33,484 bases of DNA from Pseudomonadota bacterium (GTDB taxonomy: Bacteria; Desulfobacterota; Desulfarculia; Adiutricales; JAGVGV01), in assembly GCA_018830135.1 (NCBI GenBank), contig JAHJTB010000167.1:1-33484 (forward strand), written 5' to 3'. A program made the translations under genes and the position numbers. Shown piece after piece: positions 13,663 through 21,506 of the stretch (positions are counted from its first letter, which is position 1; every line of letters begins with the position of its first letter). The notes under the pieces are model-generated. The model ran no database searches. It saw only the letters and a list, made by a program, of their open reading frames with translations, and had not been told where the DNA came from.

Positions 13663-15348
13663 ATGGGCCGGACCGATCTGAACGTCATGATCGGCGGCGA
13701 GGCCGGTCAGGGGCTGGTGACCATAGGTGATCTGCTGGTCCGCTGCCTGGCCCGAAGCGGGTACGAGGTCGTAGTGACCCAGGACTACCAGTCGCGCATC
13801 CGGGGCGGACACAATACCTACGTCATCCGGACGGCGGTCGGGAAGATCGAGGCGGCCCGGGAGTCGGTCGATCTGCTGGTGGCCCTGAACGAGGAAACGA
13901 TCGGTCTCCATCGGGACCAGATGACCGGTGACGGCCTGATCCTGGGAGACGAGCGCTTCGATTCGGCGGCCGAGAGCCAGCTCAAGGTGCCTTACCCGGA
14001 CCTGGCCGAAGGACGTTTCTTCAACGTGGCCGCCCTCGGCGTGGCCGCGGCCGTGCTTGGTCTGGACCGGGAGGTCGTCGCCCGGGCCCTGGAAAAGGCG
14101 TTCGGCAAGAAGCATCCCGAAGCCCTTGAACAGAATCTGTCGGCGGTATCGAATGCCTACGCCTGGTTCGCCGGACAGACGGGGGTGGACCTGGCCCTGG
14201 CCCCTGCGCCTGAACGGGACAGCCGGCTGGTCATGAACGGCAACGAAGCCATCGCCCTGGGCGCCCTGGCGGCCGGGATCAAGTTCTGCGCCTTTTACCC
14301 CATGACGCCCTCGACCTCCGTGGCTTTGAACCTGGCCTCCCGGGCCGGGACGCTGGGGCTGGTGGTCGAACAGGCCGAGGACGAGATCGCGGCCGTCAAT
14401 ATGGCCATCGGTGCGGCCTACGCCGGCGCGCCGAGCCTTGTTCCCACCTCGGGCGGCGGGTTCGCCCTGATGGTCGAAGGGGTCTCCCTGGCCGCCATCA
14501 CCGAGACGCCGGTTTTGATCGTGGTCGTCCAGCGGCCGGGACCGGCCACCGGACTGCCCACCCGGACCGAACAGGCGGACCTGGAGTTCGTTCTGCACTC
14601 CGGGCACGGCGAGTTCCCCCGGGCCGTCTTCGCGCCCGGCTCGGTCGAGGAGTGTTTTCATCTGACCGCCCGGGCCGTGGACCTGGCCGAGCGGTTCCAG
14701 GGACCGGTCTTCCTGCTGAGCGATCAGTACTTGGCCGATTCCTATCGGGCGGTCCGGCCTTTCGACCTCGAATCCGTACCGCGGGTCGATCCGACGGCGG
14801 CCATGCGGGGCGAAATCAAGACCCCTTATGAACGGTACGCCGTTACCGACAGCGGGGTTTCCCCGAGGCTGTTGCCCGGCATGTCCGAACACCTGGTCGT
14901 GCTCGACAGCGACGAACACACCGCCGACGGCCATCTGACTGAGGACCTGGGCGTGCGCGTGGTCCAGCACGAAAAACGGCTGAAAAAATCGGAAGGCCTG
15001 CTGGCCGAGGTCGTGCCTCCCGCCTACCGGGGCGATGACGATCCGGACCTGCTGCTGGTATGTTGGGGGTCGACCGGAGGACCGGCGGCCGAGGCCGCGG
15101 CCGCGATGACCGAACGGGGAACGCGGGCGGCCTGCCTCCATTTTTCCCAAGTCTGGCCGCTGGTTCCGGACCAGTTCATGGCCCGCATCCATCAGGCCCG
15201 ACGGGTCGTGTCCGTCGAGGGCAACGCCGGCGCCCAACTGACCCGCCTGATCCGCCGGGAGACCGGGTATGAAATCCCGGAGCGGATTCTACGCTATGAC
15301 GGCCTGCCCCTGACCCCTGAATTCATCCTGCGCGGCCTGGACGGCTGA
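13663..15348 (+). CDS. korA: 2-oxoacid:ferredoxin oxidoreductase, fused gamma-alpha subunit
   Basis: A 561-residue subunit. Residues about 1-190 are the gamma domain (MIGGEAGQGLVTIGDLL, then QDYQSRIRGGHNTYVIR), and about 195-560 are the alpha domain with FYPMTPST (the YPxTPS CoA/2-oxoacid binding motif), VEQAEDEIAAVNMAIGAAYAG, and RPGPATGLPTRTEQADL. This is the two-subunit architecture in which an oxidoreductase decarboxylates a 2-oxoacid to acyl-CoA while reducing ferredoxin. The substrate (2-oxoglutarate, branched or aromatic 2-oxoacids) cannot be fixed from sequence, so the symbol is provisional. Start at 13663 has GGAG seven bases upstream; an upstream ATG at 13618 overlaps the previous gene and is rejected. 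Location inside a ROS-defence cluster suggests it supplies low-potential electrons, an inference. Confidence 0.9.
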   Translation: MGRTDLNVMIGGEAGQGLVTIGDLLVRCLARSGYEVVVTQDYQSRIRGGHNTYVIRTAVGKIEAARESVDLLVALNEETIGLHRDQMTGDGLILGDERFDSAAESQLKVPYPDLAEGRFFNVAALGVAAAVLGLDREVVARALEKAFGKKHPEALEQNLSAVSNAYAWFAGQTGVDLALAPAPERDSRLVMNGNEAIALGALAAGIKFCAFYPMTPSTSVALNLASRAGTLGLVVEQAEDEIAAVNMAIGAAYAGAPSLVPTSGGGFALMVEGVSLAAITETPVLIVVVQRPGPATGLPTRTEQADLEFVLHSGHGEFPRAVFAPGSVEECFHLTARAVDLAERFQGPVFLLSDQYLADSYRAVRPFDLESVPRVDPTAAMRGEIKTPYERYAVTDSGVSPRLLPGMSEHLVVLDSDEHTADGHLTEDLGVRVVQHEKRLKKSEGLLAEVVPPAYRGDDDPDLLLVCWGSTGGPAAEAAAAMTERGTRAACLHFSQVWPLVPDQFMARIHQARRVVSVEGNAGAQLTRLIRRETGYEIPERILRYDGLPLTPEFILRGLDG

Positions 15349-15360
15349 GGAGGTCGAAGC

Positions 15361-16215
15361 ATGGTCACCCTGAACGACTATGGCGAGTTCGAAACCGCGT
15401 GGTGCCCAGGTTGCGGCGACCACCAGATTCTCGAGGCCGTCAAGCAGGCCCTGGTCAACCAGAATCTGTCACCCCACGAGGTGCTTTTTGTCTCGGGCAT
15501 CGGGCAGGCGGCCAAGGCGCCGCATTACCTGCGGGCCAACGTGTTCAACGGCCTGCATGGACGGGCCCTGCCCGCGGCCACCGGGGCCAAGCTGGCCAAC
15601 CCCGGCCTGAAGGTCATCGTCGAGAGCGGCGACGGATGCAGTTACGGCGAGGGCGGAAATCATTTTCTGGCCGCCCTGCGCCGCAACATCGACGTCACCA
15701 TGCTCGTCCACGACAACCAGGTCTACGGCCTGACCAAAGGCCAGGCCAGCCCCACCTCGCCGGATGGATTCGTGACCAAGGCCCAGCCCTTCGGCGTCTT
15801 CAACCGGCCCTTCAATCCCGTGGCCGTGGCCGTGGGTATGCGGGCCGGATTCGTGGCCCGGGGCTTTTCCGGCATGGTCGACCTCCTGGCCGAACTGATC
15901 GAGGCCGGGATGAAGTACAAGGGACTGGCCCTGATCGATATCCTCCAGCCCTGTGTGTCCTTCAACAAGGTCAACACGTTTGCCTGGTACAAAAAGCGCT
16001 GTCAGGTCCTGCCCGACGATTACGATCCCGCGGACTGGTCCAAGGCCATGCACGAGGCCTACGAATGGGGCGACCGGATTCCGGTGGGCGTGATTTATCG
16101 GGACGACAATCTGATCCCCTTGGAGTCGCGGCTACCCGGACTGATCGACGGCCCGTTGGTCGGACGCGGCGTGGACCTTCAGGCCCTGCAAGAGGCCATG
16201 GACGGTTTCGCCTGA
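15361..16215 (+). CDS. korB: 2-oxoacid:ferredoxin oxidoreductase, beta (TPP/FeS) subunit
   Basis: A 284-residue catalytic subunit. WCPGCGDHQIL gives cluster ligands Cys15 and Cys18. GDGCSYGEGGNHF (91-102) with VHDNQVYGLTKGQASPT (116-132) is the thiamine-diphosphate motif, and QPCVSFNK gives Cys198. Where Sulfolobus-type enzymes have a third cluster cysteine in SGIGC, this protein reads SGIGQAAKAPHY; I recall the same SGIGQ form in a bacterial subfamily of these enzymes, so it is probably normal for this branch. Cys93 in the TPP motif, where Asp is usual, is the odder position. The GAGGAGG site overlaps the korA stop. The stop codon overlaps the cytochrome start (TGATG), indicating translational coupling. 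Confidence 0.9.
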   Translation: MVTLNDYGEFETAWCPGCGDHQILEAVKQALVNQNLSPHEVLFVSGIGQAAKAPHYLRANVFNGLHGRALPAATGAKLANPGLKVIVESGDGCSYGEGGNHFLAALRRNIDVTMLVHDNQVYGLTKGQASPTSPDGFVTKAQPFGVFNRPFNPVAVAVGMRAGFVARGFSGMVDLLAELIEAGMKYKGLALIDILQPCVSFNKVNTFAWYKKRCQVLPDDYDPADWSKAMHEAYEWGDRIPVGVIYRDDNLIPLESRLPGLIDGPLVGRGVDLQALQEAMDGFA

Positions 16216-17723
16216 TGAGCGTCCGGTTCTTCATCAAGGGGCTGGCCCTGCTCGGGCTGTTGGTTCTCCTCACGGCCGCTCCTTGGGCCGCCCGGGCCGA
16301 GGAGGCCCCGATCAGCGAGGCCACGGAAAACTGCCTGACCTGCCATGGCGAGGCCACGCCCGGCATCGTGGCCGACTGGCGGAAAAGTCCGCACGCAAGC
16401 GCCACGCCGGCCCAGGCCCTGGGCAGACCGGAAACCGCTCGTCGCGTCTCGGCCGCTTCGGTGCCGGAACGGCTGGCCAAGGTGGCCGTGGGCTGCGCCG
16501 AATGCCACACCCTGGCCCCGGAGCGGCATGCGGACACGTTCGACCACGAAGGCGAGCGGGTCCACGTCGTGGTCACGCCCAAGGACTGCGCCGTCTGCCA
16601 CCCGGTCGAGTCCGGGGAATACGAAAACAACAAGATGGCTCTGGCCCACGGCAACCTCAAAAGCAACACCCTTTACAACCGGCTGGTCGAAGACGTCCTT
16701 GCCGGATATGCGATGAAGCAGGGCGAGCTGGTTCAGGAGCGGGTCGACCCGATTACGGGTGAGGACGCCTGCTACCATTGCCACGGAACGGAGATCAAGG
16801 TGACCGGGAAGACCCGGCGGGAGACCGACCAGGGTGATTTCGAGTTCCCGGTTTTGTCCGGCTGGCCCAATCAGGGCGTCGGCCGGCTCAACCCGGACCA
16901 GAGCCGGGGCGCCTGTACGGCCTGCCATACCCGGCACCAGTTTTCCGTCAAGACGGCCCGGCAGCCGTACACCTGCTCCCAGTGCCACAAGGGGCCGGAC
17001 GTGCCGGCCTACAAGACATATATGGTCAGCAAGCACGGCAACCTGTTTTCATCCCACAAGGATGAATGGGACATGAAGGCCGTGCCCTGGATGATCGGCC
17101 GGGACTTCACCGCCCCAACCTGCGCCGCCTGCCATGTCAGCCTGCTGGTCGATTCGGAAGGCAGGGTCGTGGTCAAACGGACCCACCAGATGAACGACCG
17201 TCTGCCCTGGCGGCTCCTGGGGCTGATCTACGCCCACCCCCAGCCCAAGTCCCCGGACACGACCGTCATCCGGAACCGGGCCGGCCTGCCGTTGCCCACG
17301 GAACTGACCGGTGAACCGGCCGCCGCCTTCCTGATCGACGACGGGGAGCGGGCCCGCCGCCGGGAGACCATGCAGAAGGCCTGCCGCTCCTGCCACTCGG
17401 CCGAGTGGGTCCAGGGGCACTGGGTCCGGTTGGAACGGGCCATCGAGACGACCAACGGCCTGACTTTCGCGGCGACGGCCCTCATGACTCAGGCCTGGGA
17501 CCAGGGCCTGGCCCACGGCTTGCCCCAGGCCAGTCCTTTTGACGAGGCCCTCGAGCGGAAATGGACTGCCCAATGGCTCTTTTACGCCAATTCGACGCGC
17601 CTGGCTTCGGCCATGGGCGGGGCCGATCACGGCGTATTCGATCAGGGACGCTGGGACCTGTCCCGCAACCTGATGGAGATGCGGGACTGGATGCGGTTCC
17701 TGCGTCGGTCCGAGACGAAATAG
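16215..17723 (+). CDS. Periplasmic octaheme cytochrome c, hydroxylamine-oxidoreductase-like
   Basis: A 502-residue secreted cytochrome. The signal peptide spans 1-28 (hydrophobic 10-24, ARA cleavage). Eight CxxCH heme sites begin at Cys40, 94, 125, 186, 234, 254, 303 and 390. The opening [20 protein letters not shown] and the overall spacing resemble the hydroxylamine oxidoreductase (HAO) family of octaheme enzymes. The C-terminal segment after the last heme ([16 protein letters not shown]...[12 protein letters not shown]) corresponds to the region that carries the heme-crosslinking tyrosine in oxidative HAOs. I see no tyrosine in the [12 protein letters not shown] stretch, which would fit a reductive member (nitrite, NO or hydroxylamine reduction), but this needs an alignment. 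Start at 16215 is fixed by the signal peptide and the overlap with korB; the frame stays open far upstream inside korB and that part is not coding. Confidence 0.88.
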   Translation: MSVRFFIKGLALLGLLVLLTAAPWAARAEEAPISEATENCLTCHGEATPGIVADWRKSPHASATPAQALGRPETARRVSAASVPERLAKVAVGCAECHTLAPERHADTFDHEGERVHVVVTPKDCAVCHPVESGEYENNKMALAHGNLKSNTLYNRLVEDVLAGYAMKQGELVQERVDPITGEDACYHCHGTEIKVTGKTRRETDQGDFEFPVLSGWPNQGVGRLNPDQSRGACTACHTRHQFSVKTARQPYTCSQCHKGPDVPAYKTYMVSKHGNLFSSHKDEWDMKAVPWMIGRDFTAPTCAACHVSLLVDSEGRVVVKRTHQMNDRLPWRLLGLIYAHPQPKSPDTTVIRNRAGLPLPTELTGEPAAAFLIDDGERARRRETMQKACRSCHSAEWVQGHWVRLERAIETTNGLTFAATALMTQAWDQGLAHGLPQASPFDEALERKWTAQWLFYANSTRLASAMGGADHGVFDQGRWDLSRNLMEMRDWMRFLRRSETK

Positions 17724-17778
17724 AGACAAGCCGGATCGCCATGTCAGAGGGCGGTCCGAAAACCAAGGAGGAGACGAC

Positions 17779-17949
17779 ATGGGTGAATGGAAGTGTTCCA
17801 ACTGCGGTTACGCGCTCTCGGCGCCCCAACCCCCCGAGCAGTGCCCGAACTGCAAGGAAAAATGCGACTTCCTGGACGTGGCCTGCTACATTCCCGACTG
17901 CGGCGGTTCGGGCTCCGGAAACCCGGACACCCGGCTGGGCGGCAAATAA
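17779..17949 (+). CDS. 56-residue rubredoxin-like cysteine-rich protein
   Basis: ATG at 17779, TAA at 17947-17949, with AAGGAGGAG directly upstream. The protein opens [13 protein letters not shown] and continues QCPNCKEKC, so Cys6/Cys9 and Cys22/Cys25 form a compact rubredoxin-type Fe(Cys)4 site with a 12-residue gap, as in the rubredoxin domain of rubrerythrins. Three more cysteines follow (29, 36, 41) in [16 protein letters not shown], then a glycine-rich tail. Candidate electron donor to desulfoferrodoxin and the rubrerythrins in the same cluster. The extra cysteines may bind a second metal or form disulfides; unknown. It is located 55 bases after the cytochrome and 46 before the DsrE gene. 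Confidence 0.8.
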   Translation: MGEWKCSNCGYALSAPQPPEQCPNCKEKCDFLDVACYIPDCGGSGSGNPDTRLGGK

Positions 17950-17995
17950 GGGGTCTCGACGGGTCGCCGGCCCGAAGTGAAAAGGCGGTGAATCG

Positions 17996-18343
17996 GTGAA
18001 AAAGGCCGTCCTGTTCGCCTTCAACGGTGAACCGGTTTGTTTCATCCACGTACTGCTCAACGCGCTGGACATGAACGGCAAGGGTTGCGAGGTCCGGGTC
18101 GTGATCGAAGGCGCGGCGACCGGCCTGGTCCCCGAGATGATTCGGGAAGGAAGCCCGCTGTTCGGGCTCTTTCAGAAGGCCCGGGCGCAAGGCTTGATCG
18201 ACGGGGCCTGCCGCGCCTGTTCGGCCAAGATGGGCGCCACCCGGGCCGTTGAAGAGGCGGGCCTGGCTTTTTTGGACGACATGTCCGGACATCCGAGCAT
18301 GTCCGGCTATATCGATCGGGGTTACGAGATCATTACCTTTTGA
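17996..18343 (+). CDS. DsrE-family small protein
   Basis: A 115-residue protein with a DsrE/TusD-type fold signature: KKAVLFAFNGEPVCFIHVLLNALDM for the first strand-helix, EVRVVIEGAAT for the second strand, and GLIDGACRACSAKMGA carrying Cys72 and Cys75, then GYIDRGYEIITF at the end. Family members shuttle sulfur or modulate redox partners; the CxxC here would fit thiol or sulfur chemistry, but no sulfurtransferase partner genes are nearby. GTG start at 17996 is preceded by AAAGGCGG at a seven-base spacing. Only ten bases separate it from the following zinc-ribbon gene. Confidence 0.75.
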   Translation: MKKAVLFAFNGEPVCFIHVLLNALDMNGKGCEVRVVIEGAATGLVPEMIREGSPLFGLFQKARAQGLIDGACRACSAKMGATRAVEEAGLAFLDDMSGHPSMSGYIDRGYEIITF

Positions 18344-18353
18344 GGAGGAAAGT

Positions 18354-18548
18354 ATGAGTGAAAAGACAAGGTATCGCATAGAGGCCGAATGCCCTGACTG
18401 CGGTTGCGGACTGATTCAGCACATGGCGCCGGACGTCTGGCGGGAAAAATACGGCGATGGCAAGATCGTGCCCGACGCTACCTGTCCCGGGTGCGGCATG
18501 AAGCTGGTTTCCCGGGTCAGCGGCGAAGAGGTCCCGGAAGAGGGCTGA
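18354..18548 (+). CDS. 64-residue zinc-ribbon protein
   Basis: Starts at the ATG at 18354, immediately after a perfect TGAGGAGGAAAGT site that also contains the stop of the DsrE gene. CPDCGCGL (first pair, with an extra cysteine) and CPGCGMKL (second pair, about 30 residues later) form a zinc ribbon around a helical insert with HMAPDVWREKYG. Unknown function; the two CxxC pairs could bind zinc or iron. The longer open frame upstream overlaps the DsrE gene and is rejected. A GC hairpin follows at 18568-18600. Confidence 0.7.
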   Translation: MSEKTRYRIEAECPDCGCGLIQHMAPDVWREKYGDGKIVPDATCPGCGMKLVSRVSGEEVPEEG

Positions 18549-18567
18549 AACTCGAAGGTTCGGCTGG

Positions 18568-18600
18568 CGCGGTTCCCCCCGGGAGACCGGGGGAGCCGCG
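18568..18600 (+). terminator. Hairpin before the flavodoxin gene
   Basis: CGCGGTTCCCCCCGG (18568-18582) pairs with CCGGGGGAGCCGCG (18587-18600) with one bulged base and one wobble. No T-tract, so partial termination or RNA processing between the zinc-ribbon and flavodoxin genes is possible. Confidence 0.45.
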
Positions 18601-18641
18601 AGGGTTCAACCCATATTGGTTTTCGAAGGGGGAACCGAATT

Positions 18642-19079
18642 ATGGCCAAAGCACTTATTATCAACGCATCGCGGACCGGGGCCACGACCAAGATCGGCGG
18701 CCTGATCGCCGAAGGAGTCCGATTCTCCGGGCATGAAGCCGAAATGCTCGACGTGTCCCAGGTCCGGAAAGCCGAGGACATTCAGGGATACGACGCCTAC
18801 GTTTTCGGTTCGGCGACATATCACGGCGAAATGCTCCAGCAGATGAAGACCATGCTGTTTCTGGCTGAAAAAGCCGGACTCGCGGGCAAGGTCGGAGGGG
18901 CCTTCGGGGCTTTCGGTTGGAGCGGCGAGGCGCCGGAACGGATTTTCAACACCATGAAGCACGTCCTGGGCATGAACATGGTCGGCGACTGTTTGAGATT
19001 GAAGTCGGCCGATCTCCAGGGCGGGGTCCAGATGGCCCAGGACTACGGCCGGCAGGTGGGCAAGAAACTGACGGCTTGA
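18642..19079 (+). CDS. Flavodoxin
   Basis: A 145-residue flavodoxin-fold electron carrier. The FMN phosphate loop is NASRTGATTKIGG (residues 8-20), the first isoalloxazine loop lies around GSATYHGEM (57-65), and the second around AFGAFGWSGEAPE (88-100). The sequence resembles the flavodoxin domain of flavodiiron proteins (FprA) more than classical short-chain flavodoxins, but the beta-lactamase-like diiron domain is absent. It may accept electrons from the 2-oxoacid oxidoreductase and pass them to the rubredoxin-like protein. AAGGGGGA lies upstream of the ATG. It ends the cluster at a clear terminator. Confidence 0.85.
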   Translation: MAKALIINASRTGATTKIGGLIAEGVRFSGHEAEMLDVSQVRKAEDIQGYDAYVFGSATYHGEMLQQMKTMLFLAEKAGLAGKVGGAFGAFGWSGEAPERIFNTMKHVLGMNMVGDCLRLKSADLQGGVQMAQDYGRQVGKKLTA

Positions 19080-19103
19080 GCCCGGCCTGAAACGGGATGG
19101 TTG

Positions 19104-19138
19104 AAGGAGGCAGGCCTTCCGGCCCGCCTCCTTTGCTT
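19104..19138 (+). terminator. Intrinsic terminator ending the redox cluster
   Basis: AAGGAGGC (19104-19111) pairs perfectly with GCCTCCTT (19126-19133), followed by TTGCTTT. Confidence 0.75.
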
Positions 19139-19175
19139 TCCACTTGCCGGCTCCCGACGCACGACGCCGATCGCC

Positions 19176-19204
19176 TTGACTATCCTTTCGCCGGGTGATA
19201 GGTT
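19176..19204 (+). promoter_or_regulatory. Sigma-70 promoter for gatB
   Basis: TTGACT (19176-19181), a 17-base spacer, then TAGGTT (19199-19204). Predicted initiation is near 19211, the exact left end of repeat copy B, so the repeat would be transcribed as the gatB leader. Confidence 0.55.
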
Positions 19205-19210
19205 TTGCGC

Positions 19211-19329
19211 TTGAACATCCGGGGCGGCGCATTCCCCCCGGCTTACCGCGGGGTTAGCCCGCCAGCTAGGAAAAGGGTTTCCTCCTTACATGTTGAAGAT
19301 TTCCCGCGGCCTGCTGCCGGGAGCTTCAA
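19211..19329 (-). repeat. 120-bp dispersed repeat, copy B (inverted)
   Basis: Reverse complement of this stretch aligns along its whole length with copies A and C. It shares TTGAAGCTCC, ATCTTC(A/G)ACATG, GGCGGGCTAACC and GATGTTCAA. Potential stems include GGCGGGC with GCGCCGCC and CCCCGCGG with CCGGGGGG. It fills most of the gap between the gatB promoter and the gatB start at 19399. Confidence 0.85.
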
Positions 19330-19398
19330 TACAAAGGGCGAGCCGGTTCCGGGCGAACCGTCCCGGGACGCCGCAAGGCCCGCCGTCGAGGTCAAGGT

Positions 19399-20832
19399 AT
19401 GAACTACGAGACGGTGATCGGACTCGAGGTCCACGCCCAAATGCTGACCGAGAGCAAGCTGTGGTGCGCCTGCTCGACGGCCTTCGGCGCTCCCCCCAAC
19501 ACCCATACCTGTCCGGTCTGCCAGGGCATGCCCGGCGTGCTGCCGGTGCTCAACAAAAAGGTGGTCGAATTCGCCATTCGGCTGGCCCTGGCCACCCACT
19601 GCCGGATTGCGCCTCGATCCGTGTTCGCCCGCAAGAACTATTTCTACCCGGACCTGCCCAAGGGCTATCAGGTATCCATGTTCGAGAGCCCCCTGGCCGA
19701 GGGAGGCTGGATCGACGTGGAAACCGACGGCCGGACCCGGCGGATCGGCATCACCCGGATACACATGGAAGACGACGCGGGCAAGCTCATCCACGACGAA
19801 CTCAAGCCCGTGTCCTACGTGGACTACAACCGGGCCGGCACGCCCCTGCTCGAGATCGTCAGTGAACCGGACATCCGCGGCCCGGAAGAGGCGGCCATCT
19901 ACCTGAAGAATCTCCGGGACATCCTGGTCTATCTGGAAATCTGCGACGGGAACATGGAGGAAGGAAGCTTTCGTTGCGACGCCAACGTCTCCATCCGGCC
20001 TAGGGGCCAGGAGGCATACGGGACCCGGACCGAGTTGAAGAACATGAACTCGTTTCGCAACGTGGCCCGGGCCCTGGAATACGAAGTGCGGCGGCAGATG
20101 GCGGTCCTCAAGGACGGCGAGGCCGTCATTCAGGAGACGAGGCTCTGGAACGATTCACGGAGCGCGACCGAGGCCATGCGGGGCAAGGAGGAGAGTCATG
20201 ACTACCGCTACTTCCCCGACCCGGACCTGATCCCCGTGGCCGTGGACCCGGAATGGATCGAACGGATCGAGTCCGCCCTGCCCGAACTCCCGGCCAGGAA
20301 ACGCGGCCGCTTTGTCGATGACTACGGCCTGCCTCCAGGCGACGCCGACGTCCTGACTTCGAAAAAAGCCCTGGCCGACTATTTCGAGGCAACCGTTCGG
20401 GACTACGGGCAGCCCAAGGCCGTGGGCAACTGGATCATGTCAGAGCTGTTGCGGGAACTGAACGCCGAGGATCGCGACGTGGCCGACTGCCCGGTCCGGC
20501 CCGAACAATTGGCCGCCCTCCTGCGGATGATCGACGGGGGCGAGATCAGCGGCAAGATCGCCAAGACCGTTTTTCAGGACATGTACCACAGCGGACGGGA
20601 CCCGGAGGAGATCGTTCGTGAAAAAGGGCTGGCCGTCGTCAGCGACACCGGCCGGCTGGCCGCGCTCATCGACGAGGTCATGGCCGAGAATCCCGGGCAG
20701 GTCGAGGATTACCGGGCGGGCAAGGAAAAGCTGCTCGGGTTTTTCGTCGGCCAGATCATGAAAAAAACCAAGGGCCAGGCCGATCCCAAGACGGTCAACG
20801 CCCTGCTCAAGGACAAGCTCGGGGCCCGATGA
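19399..20832 (+). CDS. gatB: Asp-tRNA(Asn)/Glu-tRNA(Gln) amidotransferase subunit B
   Basis: A 477-residue GatB, the kinase/transamidase subunit that activates and amidates mischarged Glu-tRNA(Gln) or Asp-tRNA(Asn). [11 protein letters not shown] opens the catalytic cradle. Cys23, Cys25, Cys38 and Cys41 (CAC...THTCPVC) form the zinc site common to bacterial Gat[25 protein letters not shown] and [17 protein letters not shown] are the family signatures, and the C-terminal third is the YqeY-like tRNA-binding tail. Full length for the family. gatA and gatC are not in the window, so the complex is encoded at separate loci. The 5' leader contains repeat copy B. Confidence 0.97.
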   Translation: MNYETVIGLEVHAQMLTESKLWCACSTAFGAPPNTHTCPVCQGMPGVLPVLNKKVVEFAIRLALATHCRIAPRSVFARKNYFYPDLPKGYQVSMFESPLAEGGWIDVETDGRTRRIGITRIHMEDDAGKLIHDELKPVSYVDYNRAGTPLLEIVSEPDIRGPEEAAIYLKNLRDILVYLEICDGNMEEGSFRCDANVSIRPRGQEAYGTRTELKNMNSFRNVARALEYEVRRQMAVLKDGEAVIQETRLWNDSRSATEAMRGKEESHDYRYFPDPDLIPVAVDPEWIERIESALPELPARKRGRFVDDYGLPPGDADVLTSKKALADYFEATVRDYGQPKAVGNWIMSELLRELNAEDRDVADCPVRPEQLAALLRMIDGGEISGKIAKTVFQDMYHSGRDPEEIVREKGLAVVSDTGRLAALIDEVMAENPGQVEDYRAGKEKLLGFFVGQIMKKTKGQADPKTVNALLKDKLGAR

Positions 20833-20908
20833 ATCCGGCCCGCACTGATTTCGACCGGACGGCGGAGGCTCCCTTGCCCGGGGGCAAGGCTTCTCGTCGT
20901 TTCGAGAC

Positions 20909-21484
20909 ATGACATTGGACCTGGAAAAGACCGCATTCGACATCGACGGCGTAGTCGTTGACATCGTGACCCCGTTTCTGAGACGGCTGGCCGACCGGCA
21001 CGGATACACCGGACTGACGTACGACGACGTAACCAGTTTCGACCTGGTCGACGCTCTGGGCGTTCCGCCCGACGTGGTCCGGGAACTGGTGGATGAACTC
21101 CTGGACCACCCCCTGGAGGTGGAGGCCCGGCCTTACCCGGGCGCTGCCCAAGTGCTGGCCGGCCTGATCGAACAGGCGCCTCTGCTGTTCGTCACGGCCC
21201 GTCCTTCCGCCGGTCCCATTGCCGAGTGGTTTCGCCTGACCTTGCCGGAGTTGCCGGTCGAGCGGATCGAAATCGTGCCCACCGGCGACCCGATGAAGAA
21301 GCTGGAGTGTCTGCGGGACCATGGCCGGCGCCACTTTATCGATGACCATCTGGACACCTGTCGAATGCTGGACCAGGCCGGGCTCGACGCCTTCGTGTTC
21401 GATCAGCCCTGGAATCGGCGGGACCAAACCCTGCGGCGCCTTCACGGATGGGACGAGGTGGCCGTCCTGTTCAATGTTCGCTAA
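20909..21484 (+). CDS. HAD-superfamily phosphatase, 5'-nucleotidase-like
   Basis: A 191-residue haloacid-dehalogenase-fold protein. Motif I is FDIDGVVVD with nucleophile Asp11 and acid Asp13, motif II is FVTARPS, a conserved lysine candidate lies in DPMKKLECLRD, and motif III/IV is FIDDHLDTC. A small helical cap lies between motifs I and II (about 20-75). The closest general match is the deoxyribonucleotidase-like (NT5C) or uncharacterised HAD group; the substrate is unknown. The ATG at 20909 has no strong ribosome-binding site. It ends 22 bases before the YcaO gene and probably shares its transcript. Confidence 0.8.
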   Translation: MTLDLEKTAFDIDGVVVDIVTPFLRRLADRHGYTGLTYDDVTSFDLVDALGVPPDVVRELVDELLDHPLEVEARPYPGAAQVLAGLIEQAPLLFVTARPSAGPIAEWFRLTLPELPVERIEIVPTGDPMKKLECLRDHGRRHFIDDHLDTCRMLDQAGLDAFVFDQPWNRRDQTLRRLHGWDEVAVLFNVR

Positions 21485-21506
21485 ATCATTCACTGGATAG
21501 AAAAAT

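Noticed and set aside
13600-15237. 545-codon minus-strand open frame opposite korA
   Set aside because: Composition is the antisense image of a GC-rich gene, rich in Gly/Arg/Gln/His with no domain. The plus strand encodes a textbook oxidoreductase subunit.
15399-16214. Extension of the cytochrome frame 272 codons upstream
   Set aside because: It overlaps korB completely and lacks any motif; the signal peptide begins at 16215.
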